The notes beneath the pieces were generated by a model. The model saw only the letters and a list, made by a program, of their open reading frames with translations, did not search any database and had not been told where the DNA came from. A DNA stretch of 64,000 nt, taken from Calycina herbarum (Eukaryota > Ascomycota > Leotiomycetes > Helotiales > Pezizellaceae). Of this stretch, positions 46,535 through 57,467 are shown in pieces. Position numbers and translations under genes: made by a program. The first letter of the stretch is position 1; each line of letters starts with the position of its first letter. Location of the stretch: contig LLEY01000006.1 of assembly GCA_001414485.1 (NCBI GenBank), forward strand, positions 186,001 through 250,000, given 5' to 3'.

Positions 46535-48651
46535 ATGTCTCCCCTCCTCCTCACCACCATCCTCGCGCTCTCTGCCATAGCAGCAGCAGCAAACACCACT
46601 CAAATCACCTGGGCAGCAGTAGTCTACAACTACCATGGCGAAAAAATCCCCTACTTCCACACGCCCCCAGAAAATCTCACTCCCACTGGCGCAAACCAAC
46701 TTCATCGCGGGGGAGAAAGTATACGAACCAGATACTTAACTGCCAATGGCTCAACAGCAGACAGTTTCCCCATTATGGGACTGTCGCCGGATAATATTGA
46801 TAATACCCTCCTTCAGGTTGTGAGTACGAATGATGAGTTTGTGAGTGCCAGCGCGCAGGCCTTTATGCAGGGCTTGTATCCCCCAAGGGCGAATGTCCCG
46901 GTCGTGGATGAGGAATCAATTATGGGGACGGGGGATTTGGTGCAGTACCCGCTGAATGGGTATCAATATCCTAATATTGAGACTCTGGGAAGTTTGGACT
47001 ATAATAAGATTTGGTAAGTTCTTTCTCGGTTTATTGTTGGTGGTGCTACCATGCTACTTTTTCGATTTCACCCCAATTGCAGATGAGGACATACTGGTCG
47101 CTCTTCCATTAGTGATTGGCCTTTCATACGAAGACCTACGAGAAAGGGTTCTAGACGAGAGCAATTTCGCTTCCTTTGCCTTCCCTTAAGCTGGCTATTC
47201 ACATTTCATTTCCAGAGTGCTAACTATAACTCTCAGGATTGCCGGTCATGAAGGTTGTCCCAATTATGCAATCAGCGGAGTAAAAGCCCTCAGCAACCAA
47301 GCTTTCACAAGCCAAATGACAACAAACCAAGAATTCTACCAAAGCATGGCCGATACCGTCTTTCCCAAGCTCGACGAGAACATCATCAACTACGGAAATG
47401 CCTTTGACATATACGAATACGCTTTATATGAATACAACCGCAACAAAACCGTCTACAGCGCCCTCAACAACACAAACAACATTGTGAAATTAAGAAATCT
47501 GGCTTCGGCTCAACAATGGTATTTGAATACAGCAGCTGGAGGCAATTCCATTAACTCCATTGCCGGACAATCCCTTGCTGCAAAGATTTTCCAGCAATTA
47601 ACTCGGAACGTTGTCTCACAAGGGAAAACAAGCAAACTTACAGTCATGTTTGGATCTTTCCAACCCTTTCTGTCGTTCTTCTCGCTTTCTAGTCTGAGTT
47701 CTGGTCATTCTTCGGCTAGTTTTGTGTCGTTGCCTCAATATGGTTCTGCCATGTCTTTTGAACTCTTCTCCTATTCTACAGGCGAGGAGGGAAGTACTTA
47801 TCCTGCGTTCCCAAGCACAGAGAACCTTTTTGTGAGATTTCTTTTTAGGAATGGAACGGATGCGGATGCGCCTTTGAAAGCTTTCCCGCTTTTTGGACTG
47901 GGGAATAGCGAGACTGAGATGAGTTGGAAGGATTTCGTTAATGGGATTGCGGAGTTTGCTATTGATGATGGTATGTTTTCCCCTTCTCTTCCTTTTCACC
48001 CCTTGAAAGAGTTGAATGGGCTTCTTTTGGGAATCTGAGATTTGGAGACTTGACTAACCATTTTCTTCAGTCGAAAACTGGTGCACCAACTGCTCAGCAT
48101 CAACACTCTTCTGCGAAGCCATAGCCTCAAACATAACCCCCAACACCACCCTCCCCCTCGGTCAATCCTCAAAATCCAAACCCCTTCCCCCAGCAATCGC
48201 CGGAATAGTAGGCGCAACAGTAACCCTCGCCCTTCTAATCATTGGTGTCCTCGCCCTAGCATTCTTCGGCTTCCGCATCGACAGACGCGAGAAACAAAAT
48301 CCTTCTGCTCGAAACAGCGATCTTGGAGTACTTAAGAGAAGTGGCAGTGGTGGATTCAAAGGTGCTGAGAAATTGGCGTCTGATACTGATTTGACGATCA
48401 AGAAGGGAGGGGCGGGGGCGAGTGTGATCAGACATGAAAGGGTTGGGAGTTGGGAGTTGAAGGATAGTCCTAGTAGTCCGACGGAGTCGAGGAGTGCGGG
48501 GAGTCTTGATAAGGAGATTGAGGCCGGGCGGACGGGGACGGATAGGAAGGAGAGGGTTGTTAGTACGGCGGATTATGGGAGGAAGAGTGAGGATGGGATT
48601 GGAGCTGTGAATCCTTTCGGCGATCCAGTTAAACCTGTGGATCATGTTTGA
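46535..48651 (+). CDS. Membrane-anchored histidine-phosphatase-like protein with altered RHG motif
   Basis: Three exons: 46535-47013, 47237-47970 and 48071-48651, for 597 aa. A signal peptide (MSPLLLTTILALSAIAAAAN) precedes a histidine acid phosphatase fold: AAVVYNYHGEKIPYF, LTPTGANQLHRGGESIRTRY, then a large domain with several N-glycosylation sites and Cys-containing blocks (AGHEGCPNY and VENWCTNC). A single helix near residue 415 (AIAGIVGATVTLALLIIGVL) is followed by a ~170-aa cytosolic Ser/Lys-rich tail. In active members the first block is RHGxR; here it is YHGEK, so the phosphate-binding Arg is lost and the protein may be inactive or a receptor-like relative. The first intron is long (223 nt). 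Fold assignment is confident, function is not. Confidence 0.82.
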
Positions 48652-49187
48652 GCTGTGTCCGTTGAGGCGAGATGAGATTTCTTTCTTTTTCATTCGGATT
48701 TGGATCTGGATTTGGAGGTTTCCTTTTCGGTAATAGTCGTTGGTTTTTTTGTTTTATACGATGATACCCTTCTTGAGTCTCTCACTATACTCACATTATA
48801 TCGCTGTTTTTTGGTTGATATTTCGGCCATCGTTTCTGGGGAGAATTTTTAGATGTGTGTTGGTGTTTTAGGCTGTTGGATGATGGAGTATTAGTTGATA
48901 ATGATTTAAGTATAATGAATAGTGGTTCTTGAACTGTGATGTTCTTTCGCTTAACAGAATTATGTGATCAATTTTTTCTGTGCCAATGGTTGGTCCCTGG
49001 AGAAGACACGGAGGCCCTTCGTTAGTAGGTTAGTTTGGGCATAGCGGGTTGAGGCTGTTGGACTTGGTCCTGTGGTCACTTGGCTCTCAGCAGCTACTTT
49101 AATGTGATTCTTGAACAAATTCCAGCAACTTGATTCCTAAAAAGCGAGCACATTCCAACATTCCAACGTTTTGACACAAGGTTAAAC
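48652..49187. other. Convergent 3' region
   Basis: 536 bp, T-rich, between two convergent genes. No gene is supported. Confidence 0.4.
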
Positions 49188-50201
49188 CTAACTCACAGTC
49201 CACCTCCATGCAAATCCCGCAACCACCAAGGCAATAAAATAGGGACCGAGGATTTGAACAAGCGAAAAGGTAACCGCAATCTTGAAAATCTTCACAGCAT
49301 TATCGCCTTTGTTAACAAATGGGAAGGGCTCGTCATGCCCGGGGATCTCCTTTCCCAAAAACCGACACAATTGCTCCCACCCGTCTCTCGGATGAAATTC
49401 AAGAAGATTTTCTGGTGGAACCAAGGACCGGATATGAGCTACGTGAGTAGGCATATACTCAGCCAAAGCTTTACGGTCTCTCCAGTCGTGGGGAGATGTC
49501 CAGTCAGCGAGACCGAGTTGGAGGGTCGCTTCAACATGGGGCCATCCGTCCTTTTGGAAGTCAATACCCCTCCTTCGAGTTACAAAGTTTTTCAGAGACA
49601 TACCGGGGAAAGACATTTTATAAATGGCCACATTCTCCAGCTGAGAATGGTGTAGAATGATGCCTCAATTGACTTCACCCATGACTCGGGGTCGCGCTGC
49701 GTGAGGATAACCTTTGCATTTGGAAACGCTTCCACGAGTTCCTTTGCGAAATTCGCACATGGCATATCTGTTACAGCCTACAAAAAGATGTCAGTTCTAT
49801 ATAAGTCGTGCTTGTGACCATGATGTAGAATTGAAGGAAAAGAAGAATTGTCAACCTACACTGTATTCCTGAAGAATTTTATCAAAGTCTGCCGGTCCGT
49901 AGGGTTTACCAACACCATGGACCTTGTATCTCAGGGCTTCGGCCCAACATTTGATATGCCGGAGTTTGAGATTTTGAGGCTGAACCGCTTCGGTGAAATG
50001 ATAACTTCGGTAGCCCAATTTGTTTAGAGCTGTATACATTGCTGTATCACTGGTTATTTGATATCCAAGTCGAGACTTTCTGGAATGGAAGATATAATTA
50101 CTCATGGTTGCAGTTCGGGAGAGGCCAAGGCATAATACTTGCATCTCCAAAGGCCGCGGTTTGATGGCGAGGATCTTGTCGATACTTCTTTCAGACGTCA
50201 T
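49188..50201 (-). pseudogene. Sulfotransferase-family (P-loop, fungal type) gene with a one-base frameshift
   Basis: Three exons (50201-50102, 50041-49860, 49777-49188) are needed. The P-loop for PAPS is LCLGLSRTATM, continuing MYTALNKLGYRSYHFTEA once a 60-nt in-frame intron (50042-50101) is removed. Exon 3 starts AVTDMPCANFAKELVEAFP, then VILTQRDPESWVKSIEAS (3'-phosphate binding Arg/Ser region). Near 49617-49620, at a run of four A on the coding strand, the frame breaks: upstream the frame is WRMWPFIK, downstream it is MSFPGMSLKNFVTRR. The total coding length is one base short of a multiple of three. Downstream are HIRSLVPPENLLEFHPRDGW and a hydrophobic C-terminus near LGPYFIALVVAGFAW. Family members sulfate small molecules. 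Either a recent pseudogene or a homopolymer sequencing error. The P-loop has Ala where Gly is usual. Confidence 0.8.
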
Positions 50202-50759
50202 GTTTGTATGATATGTTGATATCGTCTCGCTTTGCTATGTAGGTGATTTTGTCGAAGTTCTAGAGAATGAGGTCAAATACGGTACGAGAGATCTTAAAGA
50301 GGAGAGGCTTGGATTTGCCAAGATTTACCAACAATGAGGATATTGGTTGGATAAAGACAAGGTCAGACGCAAACCAACAAACCAACGAGACATCTAACAC
50401 TTGGATTGAAATTTATGTAGTAGTGCATACTTCAATGGCATCTGGGGGAAGTTGAAAGGATGTGGTTGGCTCATCGACGGAATCGATAGATGAAAACTTG
50501 CACTCGCTTAAATGTTACAGGCGTGGGAGAATTTCATCACCATGTCCGAAACTGGTCCTAAGAATTCCCGGTTTCTGTAAAGGGTTTTCCAAAGGACGAT
50601 TTCATGAAGTTTTTTGTAAACATACTTGGAAATGGTCCATATTGTTACATCGATTCACCGTTGAAAAGTTTCGCTGTATTCAGCCTATGATCTGGTATGC
50701 TTTATTTCACTAATTACAATATGAATCAATTCTGTCCAGAGATACCCTAATTTCGCTAT

Positions 50760-51036
50760 AGTTAATCTCTATGCTCTGTTCAGCTAACTCAATTGTTCTA
50801 AGCTTTCTAGAATAATAAAATTAAAAAATTGTTACTCGGATAGGTATCTATACTCTATACTCTTAGGACATTCTAGACTTTAGTCAATTAACTTAATTAA
50901 TTCAAATACTTACAAATAATGTAATTTAATACTAGAATTTAACCGGACCTACCTACAACTTATTACTATAAAGTAGTTAAATAATTGGTTAATACGTTAG
51001 TAAGTGAATAAAGTATTCCAGCTCTTGAGTTGAACA
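50760..51036 (-). repeat. Dispersed AT-rich repeat, copy 2 (inverted relative to copy 1)
   Basis: The reverse complement aligns along its length with 39811-40031. It includes GTTACTCGGATA (matching TATCCGAGTAAC) and CTTTCTAGAATAATAAAA. Divergence is spread over the whole length, so both copies are old. Confidence 0.75.
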
Positions 51037-51169
51037 ATTTGATTCTCGAAGGGAGTTTAATAAAAAGAATATGCGAAGACTATAGTTGCGAGAATCAGAC
51101 CTGAAAACATAGAGCCTCATGCGAGAGGTAACTCGAGTATCACTTTTGGGGGCCAAAAACCAATTTGTG

Positions 51170-51217
51170 AGTAAGCCAACAAATATGGAGTAAGCCAACA
51201 AATATGGAGTAAGCCAA
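51170..51217. repeat. 19-nt tandem repeat, 2.5 copies
   Basis: Unit AGTAAGCCAACAAATATGG repeated exactly twice, followed by a 10-nt partial copy. Confidence 0.9.
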
Positions 51218-51564
51218 GCATTAAATAATTTAAGGGTAAAATTTACATTGTAGTCTGGGTCCAACCCGGCTTTTTTATTGATAAGTGACGTTCCATTCCT
51301 TGTGATTCCCTCTTTCTTAACACATTGCCACCGAGTCACCAACTACCTACCTCACTTAATAAAACACCCCCATTTATTCACAATTCTGCTTCATCAATCC
51401 TTCCGCCATCCGCCTCCCCTCCCACTACCATCCATCCTGGTCATAAAGCCAATCAAACAACCCACAATTCCACAAATCCAGCCTCAAAAATCCATAGAAC
51501 AGCCACCTACTCCGCTCTTTGTCTCTTTGATATATACTCAAATAACTTATTTCCTCGTAAGAAA

Positions 51565-51677
51565 GTCTACTTGGTCTAGTAGGTTATGACACCTATCTCA
51601 TGTTAGTATATACATGATTAGATTGTATAACAATCTAAGAAAGCTGGGGGTCGCTAGTTCGATTCTAGCAGTGGACA
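51565..51677 (+). tRNA. tRNA-like gene or tRNA-derived element with internal insert (possible CAT anticodon)
   Basis: The ends GTCTACT and AGTGGAC form a 7-bp acceptor stem (one G-U). TGGTCTAGTAGG is a good A box and makes a 3-bp D stem (GTC/GAC). GCTAG-TTCGATT-CTAGC is a perfect 5-bp T arm and B box. A T7 run at 51679 is a Pol III terminator. Position 26 is followed by CCTAT and the loop CTCATG, so a CAT anticodon is possible. A stretch of about 40 nt would be an intron, and the returning anticodon strand CTGGG pairs at only 4 of 5 positions. The insert holds a 9-bp hairpin (TTAGATTGT/ACAATCTAA). It may be an intron-bearing tRNA, a decayed tRNA or a tRNA-headed SINE; the isotype is unsure. 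Confidence 0.55.
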
Positions 51678-51678
51678 A

Positions 51679-51685
51679 TTTTTTT
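51679..51685 (+). terminator. Pol III T-run terminator
   Basis: Seven consecutive T directly after the tRNA-like acceptor stem. Confidence 0.55.
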
Positions 51686-52291
51686 GAAGTAGTATATCTT
51701 TACTGGGGTTGCTCTTTTACTTTTTTTTAGTTGGGTAGTTAGTATGTTCTTTGTCCAACATTCTTGTAGGGGCTGCAGTTGTATGACTAGGAGCGAAGGT
51801 GCGAGGGGAAATGGATCCCGCTTCAGTTCGGGAGGGGGGTGGAAGAGGGGAAATCTACAAGGGGAACAAGTTTTAGAAACAAACGTGAACTGTAATGTTT
51901 GAAACATATGTACTTCTCTTTTTGGTGCTCTAAAGCATGCAATTTTAACCCATTAAGCAATTTATTGGCATTCAGCTCCTCCCGAACTGCCGTGGCCGTA
52001 CGGGATTTTGGAGAATTTGAAGGTTGCGTGCTCTTTCACTACAAGTTCAAGTATCCTAGCATCTTTGTTTCTCCGGGTCCAATTGATATACTTAAGAGAG
52101 GTAAGCTATGTGTTCTCTACTCTGAATCAATTCTTACTCGTGCCTCCCTCGTATGCCAAATTAAAAAAATTGCTAATTTGCGAGTCATTCCCCAATCACG
52201 AAACATGGTCTCGAAGCTATTAACACAGCGACGTTCATTGATACACCCCTCATTCTATTGCTCGAGTAATACAACCATCGATTAGCCATTT

Positions 52292-53873
52292 TCAACGCCT
52301 TTCCCAAAATACATCCTTCAAATTATCCCAGAACCCCAAATCATACAAATTCTCCACATCCGCCAACCTCCACACTCTCTCCCACTCCCCCGTACCAACA
52401 ATATTAGCACTTTGCGGTGGCAAACCATCATTCGTCCTCACGACAATTTGTTGACTTTCAACTGGCCAAGTATTATGAAGCGATTCGACAGTGGGGTCTT
52501 TTCGTCTGGCCATATGGATTGAGCGTTTGAAAGCGAAGCCATCTGCCATGTCTATCGTCCAGTCTGACCATTTCATAGACTCATTGGTTGTGGTGCCGGC
52601 CCATATTAGGTAGATGTGGTAGCCAAGTAAACCCCAAACCAAGGGCGCAGTGAGGAGACAGAGGAGGGTGACTACGCCTATGTGGGTGTATTCTTGCATT
52701 GCCCAGCCCCAGATGTTGAAGTATTCATACCAGGTATACCCTTTTCCGAAGATGGTCCAGGATGAGAGATTTGCGAGGATCTCGGTGTTGAGGAGTGAGA
52801 ATCCAACATATGTTGCGTAGGAAATGAGGGTTGCGGTGAAGAAGAGTAGGAGAAGAAACCAGTGTGTGTTATTGTAGCCAACACAGTTGTTAATGAATAT
52901 GCAATGATGATCCATTTTTGTGATGCAGCGTTTGCAGATGGAGCAGTGTTTTGAACGAGCTGGTTTGAGAAGCTGACATGTGTGGCAGGTATGACCCGGA
53001 TGAAATACCGTAAAGTCGTAGGGATAAAGTGACATTGAATGGCTATGGTTTTCCGGTGTGATGTAGCCTGGGTCGCTATTTGCTGATGCATATAGTAGGA
53101 CGTAAGGAATGATCATAAGAATGGTTCCGATGATCTTTCGAGTGTTGCTTAGAAGCTTCCATGCTGGTGGTAGAAACAATACTTCAGAGACTGAAAGAAG
53201 TAATATGAAAAAGATCTATGTTGTGTCAGAAAGAGGATCATGTATACAAATCTTCAAATGGGACAGCTGTATTTTGAGACGCCTCCATCTTTTCTTATAT
53301 TTTCAGAAAGTTAAGGGGTAGAGTAACATGAGCCGATATTCGGGTATGATTTCCCAGTTGAGAACAAATCGTGAACGTGGACTGAGAAGAGATAGTGAAA
53401 GAGCATAGCATACCATAACAAGAGGATGTCGATCATTCCAAAGGTGGTGAGCGATTTTGGAAGTCCAGAGGCTTATACGCCCCCCAGTCAAGAATTGATC
53501 GACCTTGTCGAGTCCGTTTGGTATATGTATCCACTGAAGAGAATCAAAATCAGATTTAATTCATGGTGATAGACAAGATAAACAGTAAAGGGAGATTCGA
53601 ATGTGCCTTGCAAAGGCGTTGAACGACTCGAGCAACGGAACAAAAGCTACCCGTAACCACATTGTGAGAGATTACAAGAGGAATAGTACTTACTATCGTT
53701 CGATAACAAGCACCGATAGGGGTGTTCCTTTAGAGAAATGAGTTTTTAGCATACAGTAAGAGATCCCGTGACTAGAGTGTTTACCTCAACGCAGGCAGTC
53801 TTCCAAAGAAAGCCGAAAATGTGAGAATCGAGATGACCAAAACTCCGATTGCAATTTGCCGGAGGGCCCCCAT
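52292..53873 (-). CDS. SWF1: DHHC-type protein S-acyltransferase (palmitoyltransferase) SWF1
   Basis: Modelled exons: 53873-53785, 53727-53694, 53646-53584, 53533-53414 and 53215-52292, in frame for 409 aa. The N-terminal helix MGALRQIAIGVLVISILTFS is followed by GRISLWTSKIAHHLW and HPLVMIFFILLLSVSEV. The Cys-rich domain shows CHTCQLLKPARSKHCSIC and ends KMDHHCIFINNCVGYNNTHW; the DHHC Cys carries the acyl intermediate. Three more membrane helices follow, with a TTNESMKWSDW (TTxE) motif and a soluble tail. Swf1 palmitoylates SNAREs and other proteins with membrane-proximal cysteines at the ER. The third small exon is the least certain, and the 198-nt gap before the last exon is long for an intron in this genome. 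The last exon alone is diagnostic. Confidence 0.87.
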
Positions 53874-54213
53874 ACTGAGATGAATCGATTCTATCGGTAG
53901 TAAGCCAGTTTCTTTGCCATCAATTAAAGCTTCCTGAGCATCTGATCATGATATGGATGATGTTGTCCTAATTATCCAGACGTAAGCAAGGAGGAGCGAA
54001 AACAACGAGGTCTCGAACTCGTGCTTGCCGAAGTTTCACCGACCCCATCAACCGTATTCCAGAAGGTCCCGAGTTGCAAAGCGATTCACTCCCTCTCCAC
54101 CACAAGATGCGACGCCTTTCTTCTCTCTATAAGTACACCCAGATTTCGCGGATTGGCGCGTTCATCGCGTTCACAAGCCTCGAAACCGACAACTTTCTCT
54201 CTGCGCAGTCAAA
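53874..54213. promoter_or_regulatory. Shared divergent promoter SWF1/RAP1
   Basis: 340 bp between start codons. No TTAGGG-type site was found here, unlike the TBF1 promoter. Confidence 0.45.
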
Positions 54214-56867
54214 ATGGCACAAATTGTGTACAGCGGGGTTGGTAGTGGAGGAGTTCTTTTCAAAGATATCAAATTCTATGTGGTGCAGCGCATACCTATG
54301 CGAAACACTTTTACCACACTAATCAAGGTACGTGGTTTTGGCTGCAATTGAGCAAGAGTTGGCCTATCCCATTCCCATTCTGCGCGCTATACTAACAAGC
54401 AACAGGCAAATGGGGGAGAAGTCACCCAGGTCGAAAAAAACGCAACCTATGTAATCGCGGACCACAAGAGACAGGATGCACCGCCGGGCTCTATTTCCTG
54501 GAATTGGATCGAACAATCGGTGAAAAATGGTCGCCTGGAAGACATTGAAGAACATCGCGCTGGACCACGGACCAAAATTATTAGAGAAGTTGGTTCTAGC
54601 CAGCGAACAAGGCCAGGAAGGGTTCCTTTTACAACGGAAGATGACGACGTGCTTATGAAGTGGGTTTCGAAAGCTGAGCGTAGGGGTCTATCATCGAGAG
54701 GGAATGACATTTATAAACAGCTGGAGGAAAAGGTACGTTATATTCGGACACGATCTGTTGATTTAAAATGCTGAAACCTAGAACAAGAACCCTAGGCATA
54801 CGTTTCAATCATGGCGAGATCGATGGATAAAGCATGTGTCCAAGCAGACCCGTCCTGACCTATCTGACGACGAGGACGGGCCCGCACCTCCCCCCACTAG
54901 ATATGACAGCCATCGACCAGTTCCACCTTCTTCGAGTAGGAACCCCCCAGAAAATCCAACATCAAGATCTCGCACTGCAAGAAAATCGAAAAGCCCAGAA
55001 TCAGATGATAGCCCACATGAGACCTCACACTCTTCAAAAAGAATCTCTCAAAAACGAGATGTTCCGGAACCAATTTCTAGACCAAAAGCATCGCGGCCTT
55101 CTTCAAAAGCTCCTTCGGGCGATAAAGCAAAAGTAGAAGAGTCGGTGTCTTCATCGCCACCACAATCCCCAGGAGCCACCGAAGGCAATCCTTTCACAAA
55201 CAGAGATAAAAAACGCTGTCTTCAAGAGTACGATAATATCATGGCATTAGACGAGGACCAGACAATCGATGCATGGATAACTTGGGGCCGTTTGGTGAGT
55301 GCACCAGCACCGATCCTTTGGAGTTATAGTTTGCTGATATCTCTAACAGTATCCTAATCACACTGCTCAAGAATGGCGTAACTTCTTTACGAAACAAATC
55401 ATTCCATTAAAGGAAAAGGAGGCAGAGATGGCAGAGGGTGAAGAAGAACTGGAGGCAAAACAGGCAGGTGAAAACGACTCCCCACAGCACCCAGAATCAC
55501 CAAAGCATTCCCCGCCCTCTAACAAGGCTCCTCCAAATTCAGCACCTGTCAAAGTTACGGAAATGAAAGATTCTCAAGGGCCATCTGGTAACACCCCGGA
55601 TTCCCAGAACTATTCAAGTCAGGATGTGGACCTCGCAACAATTGATGAGGGTTATTTTAATACCCAGCTCAATGCTTTAGCGCAATTTTTGGATATTGAG
55701 GTTACATATAACTACACAATATGCGGCCGAGATATCTCACTGTTTAAGTTGTGGCAAGTTGTACGTTCGAGTGAATTCGGCGGACACGAAAACGTCACTG
55801 GTCTCAAACTTTGGCCAAAGGTTGCTAATAAGCTCAACTTCAATCCCTTTCAGCACAAAACCGCCGCCGGAGATCTGATGAAATGCTATAACGAAATACT
55901 CGTGGACTTTGAAGGGGTTAGGGATGAATTCATGGAGGAGAAGAGGAAGCTTGACTTGAGTCAAGAAAACACCCCATTGAAAACTCATCAATTATCTACC
56001 CGGAAGATACAATACAACCAAGAAGATGATTACAATGCCGATCTCGATGGTTCTCTTTTGACACCGAAGCAACGAACTATACACGTACCGATTTCTGCCA
56101 AGCGGAGCTCTGGTGATAGTTCGCTAGATGACGGTTCCCGATATAATAAGAGGCAGAGAATTGACAAAGGTAAAGGAAAAGTTAGAGAGGTTCCATCTAC
56201 CCCCGAGGACATTACTAATGGCACAAATACCGTGCGGCAACTTGGACTCTCCCCTTCAAAAGGTTCAGCGGACAATAGGAAGGAATTTGACCAAATGGAG
56301 GAGGATGAGGACGACGACGTATTATTTGTCCGGCAGTCCGTTTCCACTGATCTGCCGCGGAAGAAGCTACAACTCGAACCCGAGACCCAGGATTTCCAAT
56401 TTCAACCACTCGAGGAAGTTGACAAGAGCTCTTTCGTTACTATTTCCACGTCACCTAGGCGAAGCAAAGCTCACACGAATAGTAATTCCAGTGATGCTGG
56501 TGGAGAAGACCCCTATCCGGATGATAGCTCAACACAGTCTCTTACTGATTCACAAAAAATCGTTGATTTGGAAAACTTCATTGATCATTGGGTTGGCTTG
56601 GGTTATTCCGAGGACCTGGTTTTTGAAGCACTGCAAGCTACTACTATGCTACAGGAGAATGTTGGGACTGTTGTGGAGGAATTGACAGAAGGGAATGGAA
56701 TTCCGGACAATATTAGGGGTGTATGGACGGCCGCTGATGACGCTGTATTGGAAGCTGGGAGCGAGGGTAGGCACTTTTCCAGGTTGGTGGTAAAGCATGG
56801 GGCTGCTGGTGTTGCTGGACGAAGAAGGTTTCTGGCGGAAGCGAGGGAGAGCGAGTTGATTCCATAA
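54214..56867 (+). CDS. RAP1: Telomere protein RAP1 homologue (BRCT, Myb and C-terminal interaction domain)
   Basis: Four exons: 54214-54327, 54406-54732, 54788-55294 and 55350-56867 (821 aa); an alternative third acceptor at 54782 would add Asn-Lys. The N-terminal BRCT-like region is YSGVGSGGVLFKDIKFYVVQ, ANGGEVTQVEKNATYVIADH and SWNWIEQSVKNGR. Then the Rap1 Myb: VPFTTEDDDVLMKWVSKAER, GNDIYKQLEEK joined to NPRHTFQSWRDRWIKHVS. A second helical block (FFTKQIIPLKEKE) and an ARID-like segment (YFNTQLNALAQFLDIEVTYN) precede a basic/acidic low-complexity region. The C-terminus, DLENFIDHWVGLGYSEDLVF through VWTAADDAVLEAGSEGRHFS, fits the RCT domain. Rap1 is recruited to telomeres in most fungi through a TRF/Taz1-type protein, and a TBF1/TRF-like gene lies 17 kb away. 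Assignment is by domain order. Confidence 0.87.
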
Positions 56868-57467
56868 CTTCCTAAGAGAGAATTACAAAGTTACTACGAC
56901 TGTCTTAGTTGACCTACCCTGTGTGATTGTCGTGTGATTAATTTGTTTCCCCACAAGTTATAAGTTAGCCACGCTACTCCAATACAAAAACTTTACATTT
57001 AGAAGGTGAAAAGGTTTCTTTGGTTCTCTGTTTAATCGTACGAACAAACGTACGGTGATTGATATATCAGCGCGGTATGGAACAGGTACCGTCACAAGGA
57101 AAGCAAGGATCCCCCAGTTTGCCAAGGCTGCGGATAACAACGGCGCTTGAGGTCTTTTCCATACTCGGGCGGCTTCAAACACCACCAAAATTGAAAGAAG
57201 CACTACCACCTTGATTCATTAAAATTTGCGTACACACCGCCTCGAACCCCTTGTTATTCACCCTTCATTCTCATACACGTCTTCCTGCATTCACTACATT
57301 CCCGTGGACTGGTGAAGAGCGAGATGTTCGTCCTGTTGACGTCAACCACGTCGACTTGCCCCTCCTTACATTTCCTCCCCTCCACCGCCCCTTTCAAAGT
57401 CCAACTCGCAAACGCCACTGATATATGACATTCCAATTCCAATTCGAAAACGAATAACGAGAACAAA
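56868..57467. other. RAP1 3' flank and promoter of the flavoprotein fusion gene
   Basis: 600 bp, no supported gene. The last 150 bp are AC/CT-rich leader sequence. Confidence 0.4.

Larger units (their letters stand above)
50202..52291. other. Repeat-rich intergenic region
   Basis: 2.1 kb. It holds a divergent copy of the AT-rich repeat (50760-51036), a short 19-nt tandem repeat (51170-51217) and a tRNA-like Pol III unit (51565-51685). Other ORFs, such as 51278-51589 and 51899-52285 (+), lack motifs. Confidence 0.5.

Noticed and set aside
47014..47236. A hidden exon inside the 223-nt intron of the phosphatase-like gene
   Set aside because: Splicing at the internal CAG (47081) creates an immediate TGA, so the single long intron is preferred.
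49660..49700. A 38-nt intron that would also repair the sulfotransferase frame
   Set aside because: GTGAAG...CTCAG would restore frame but is shorter than functional fungal introns and would delete conserved residues after RDPESW.
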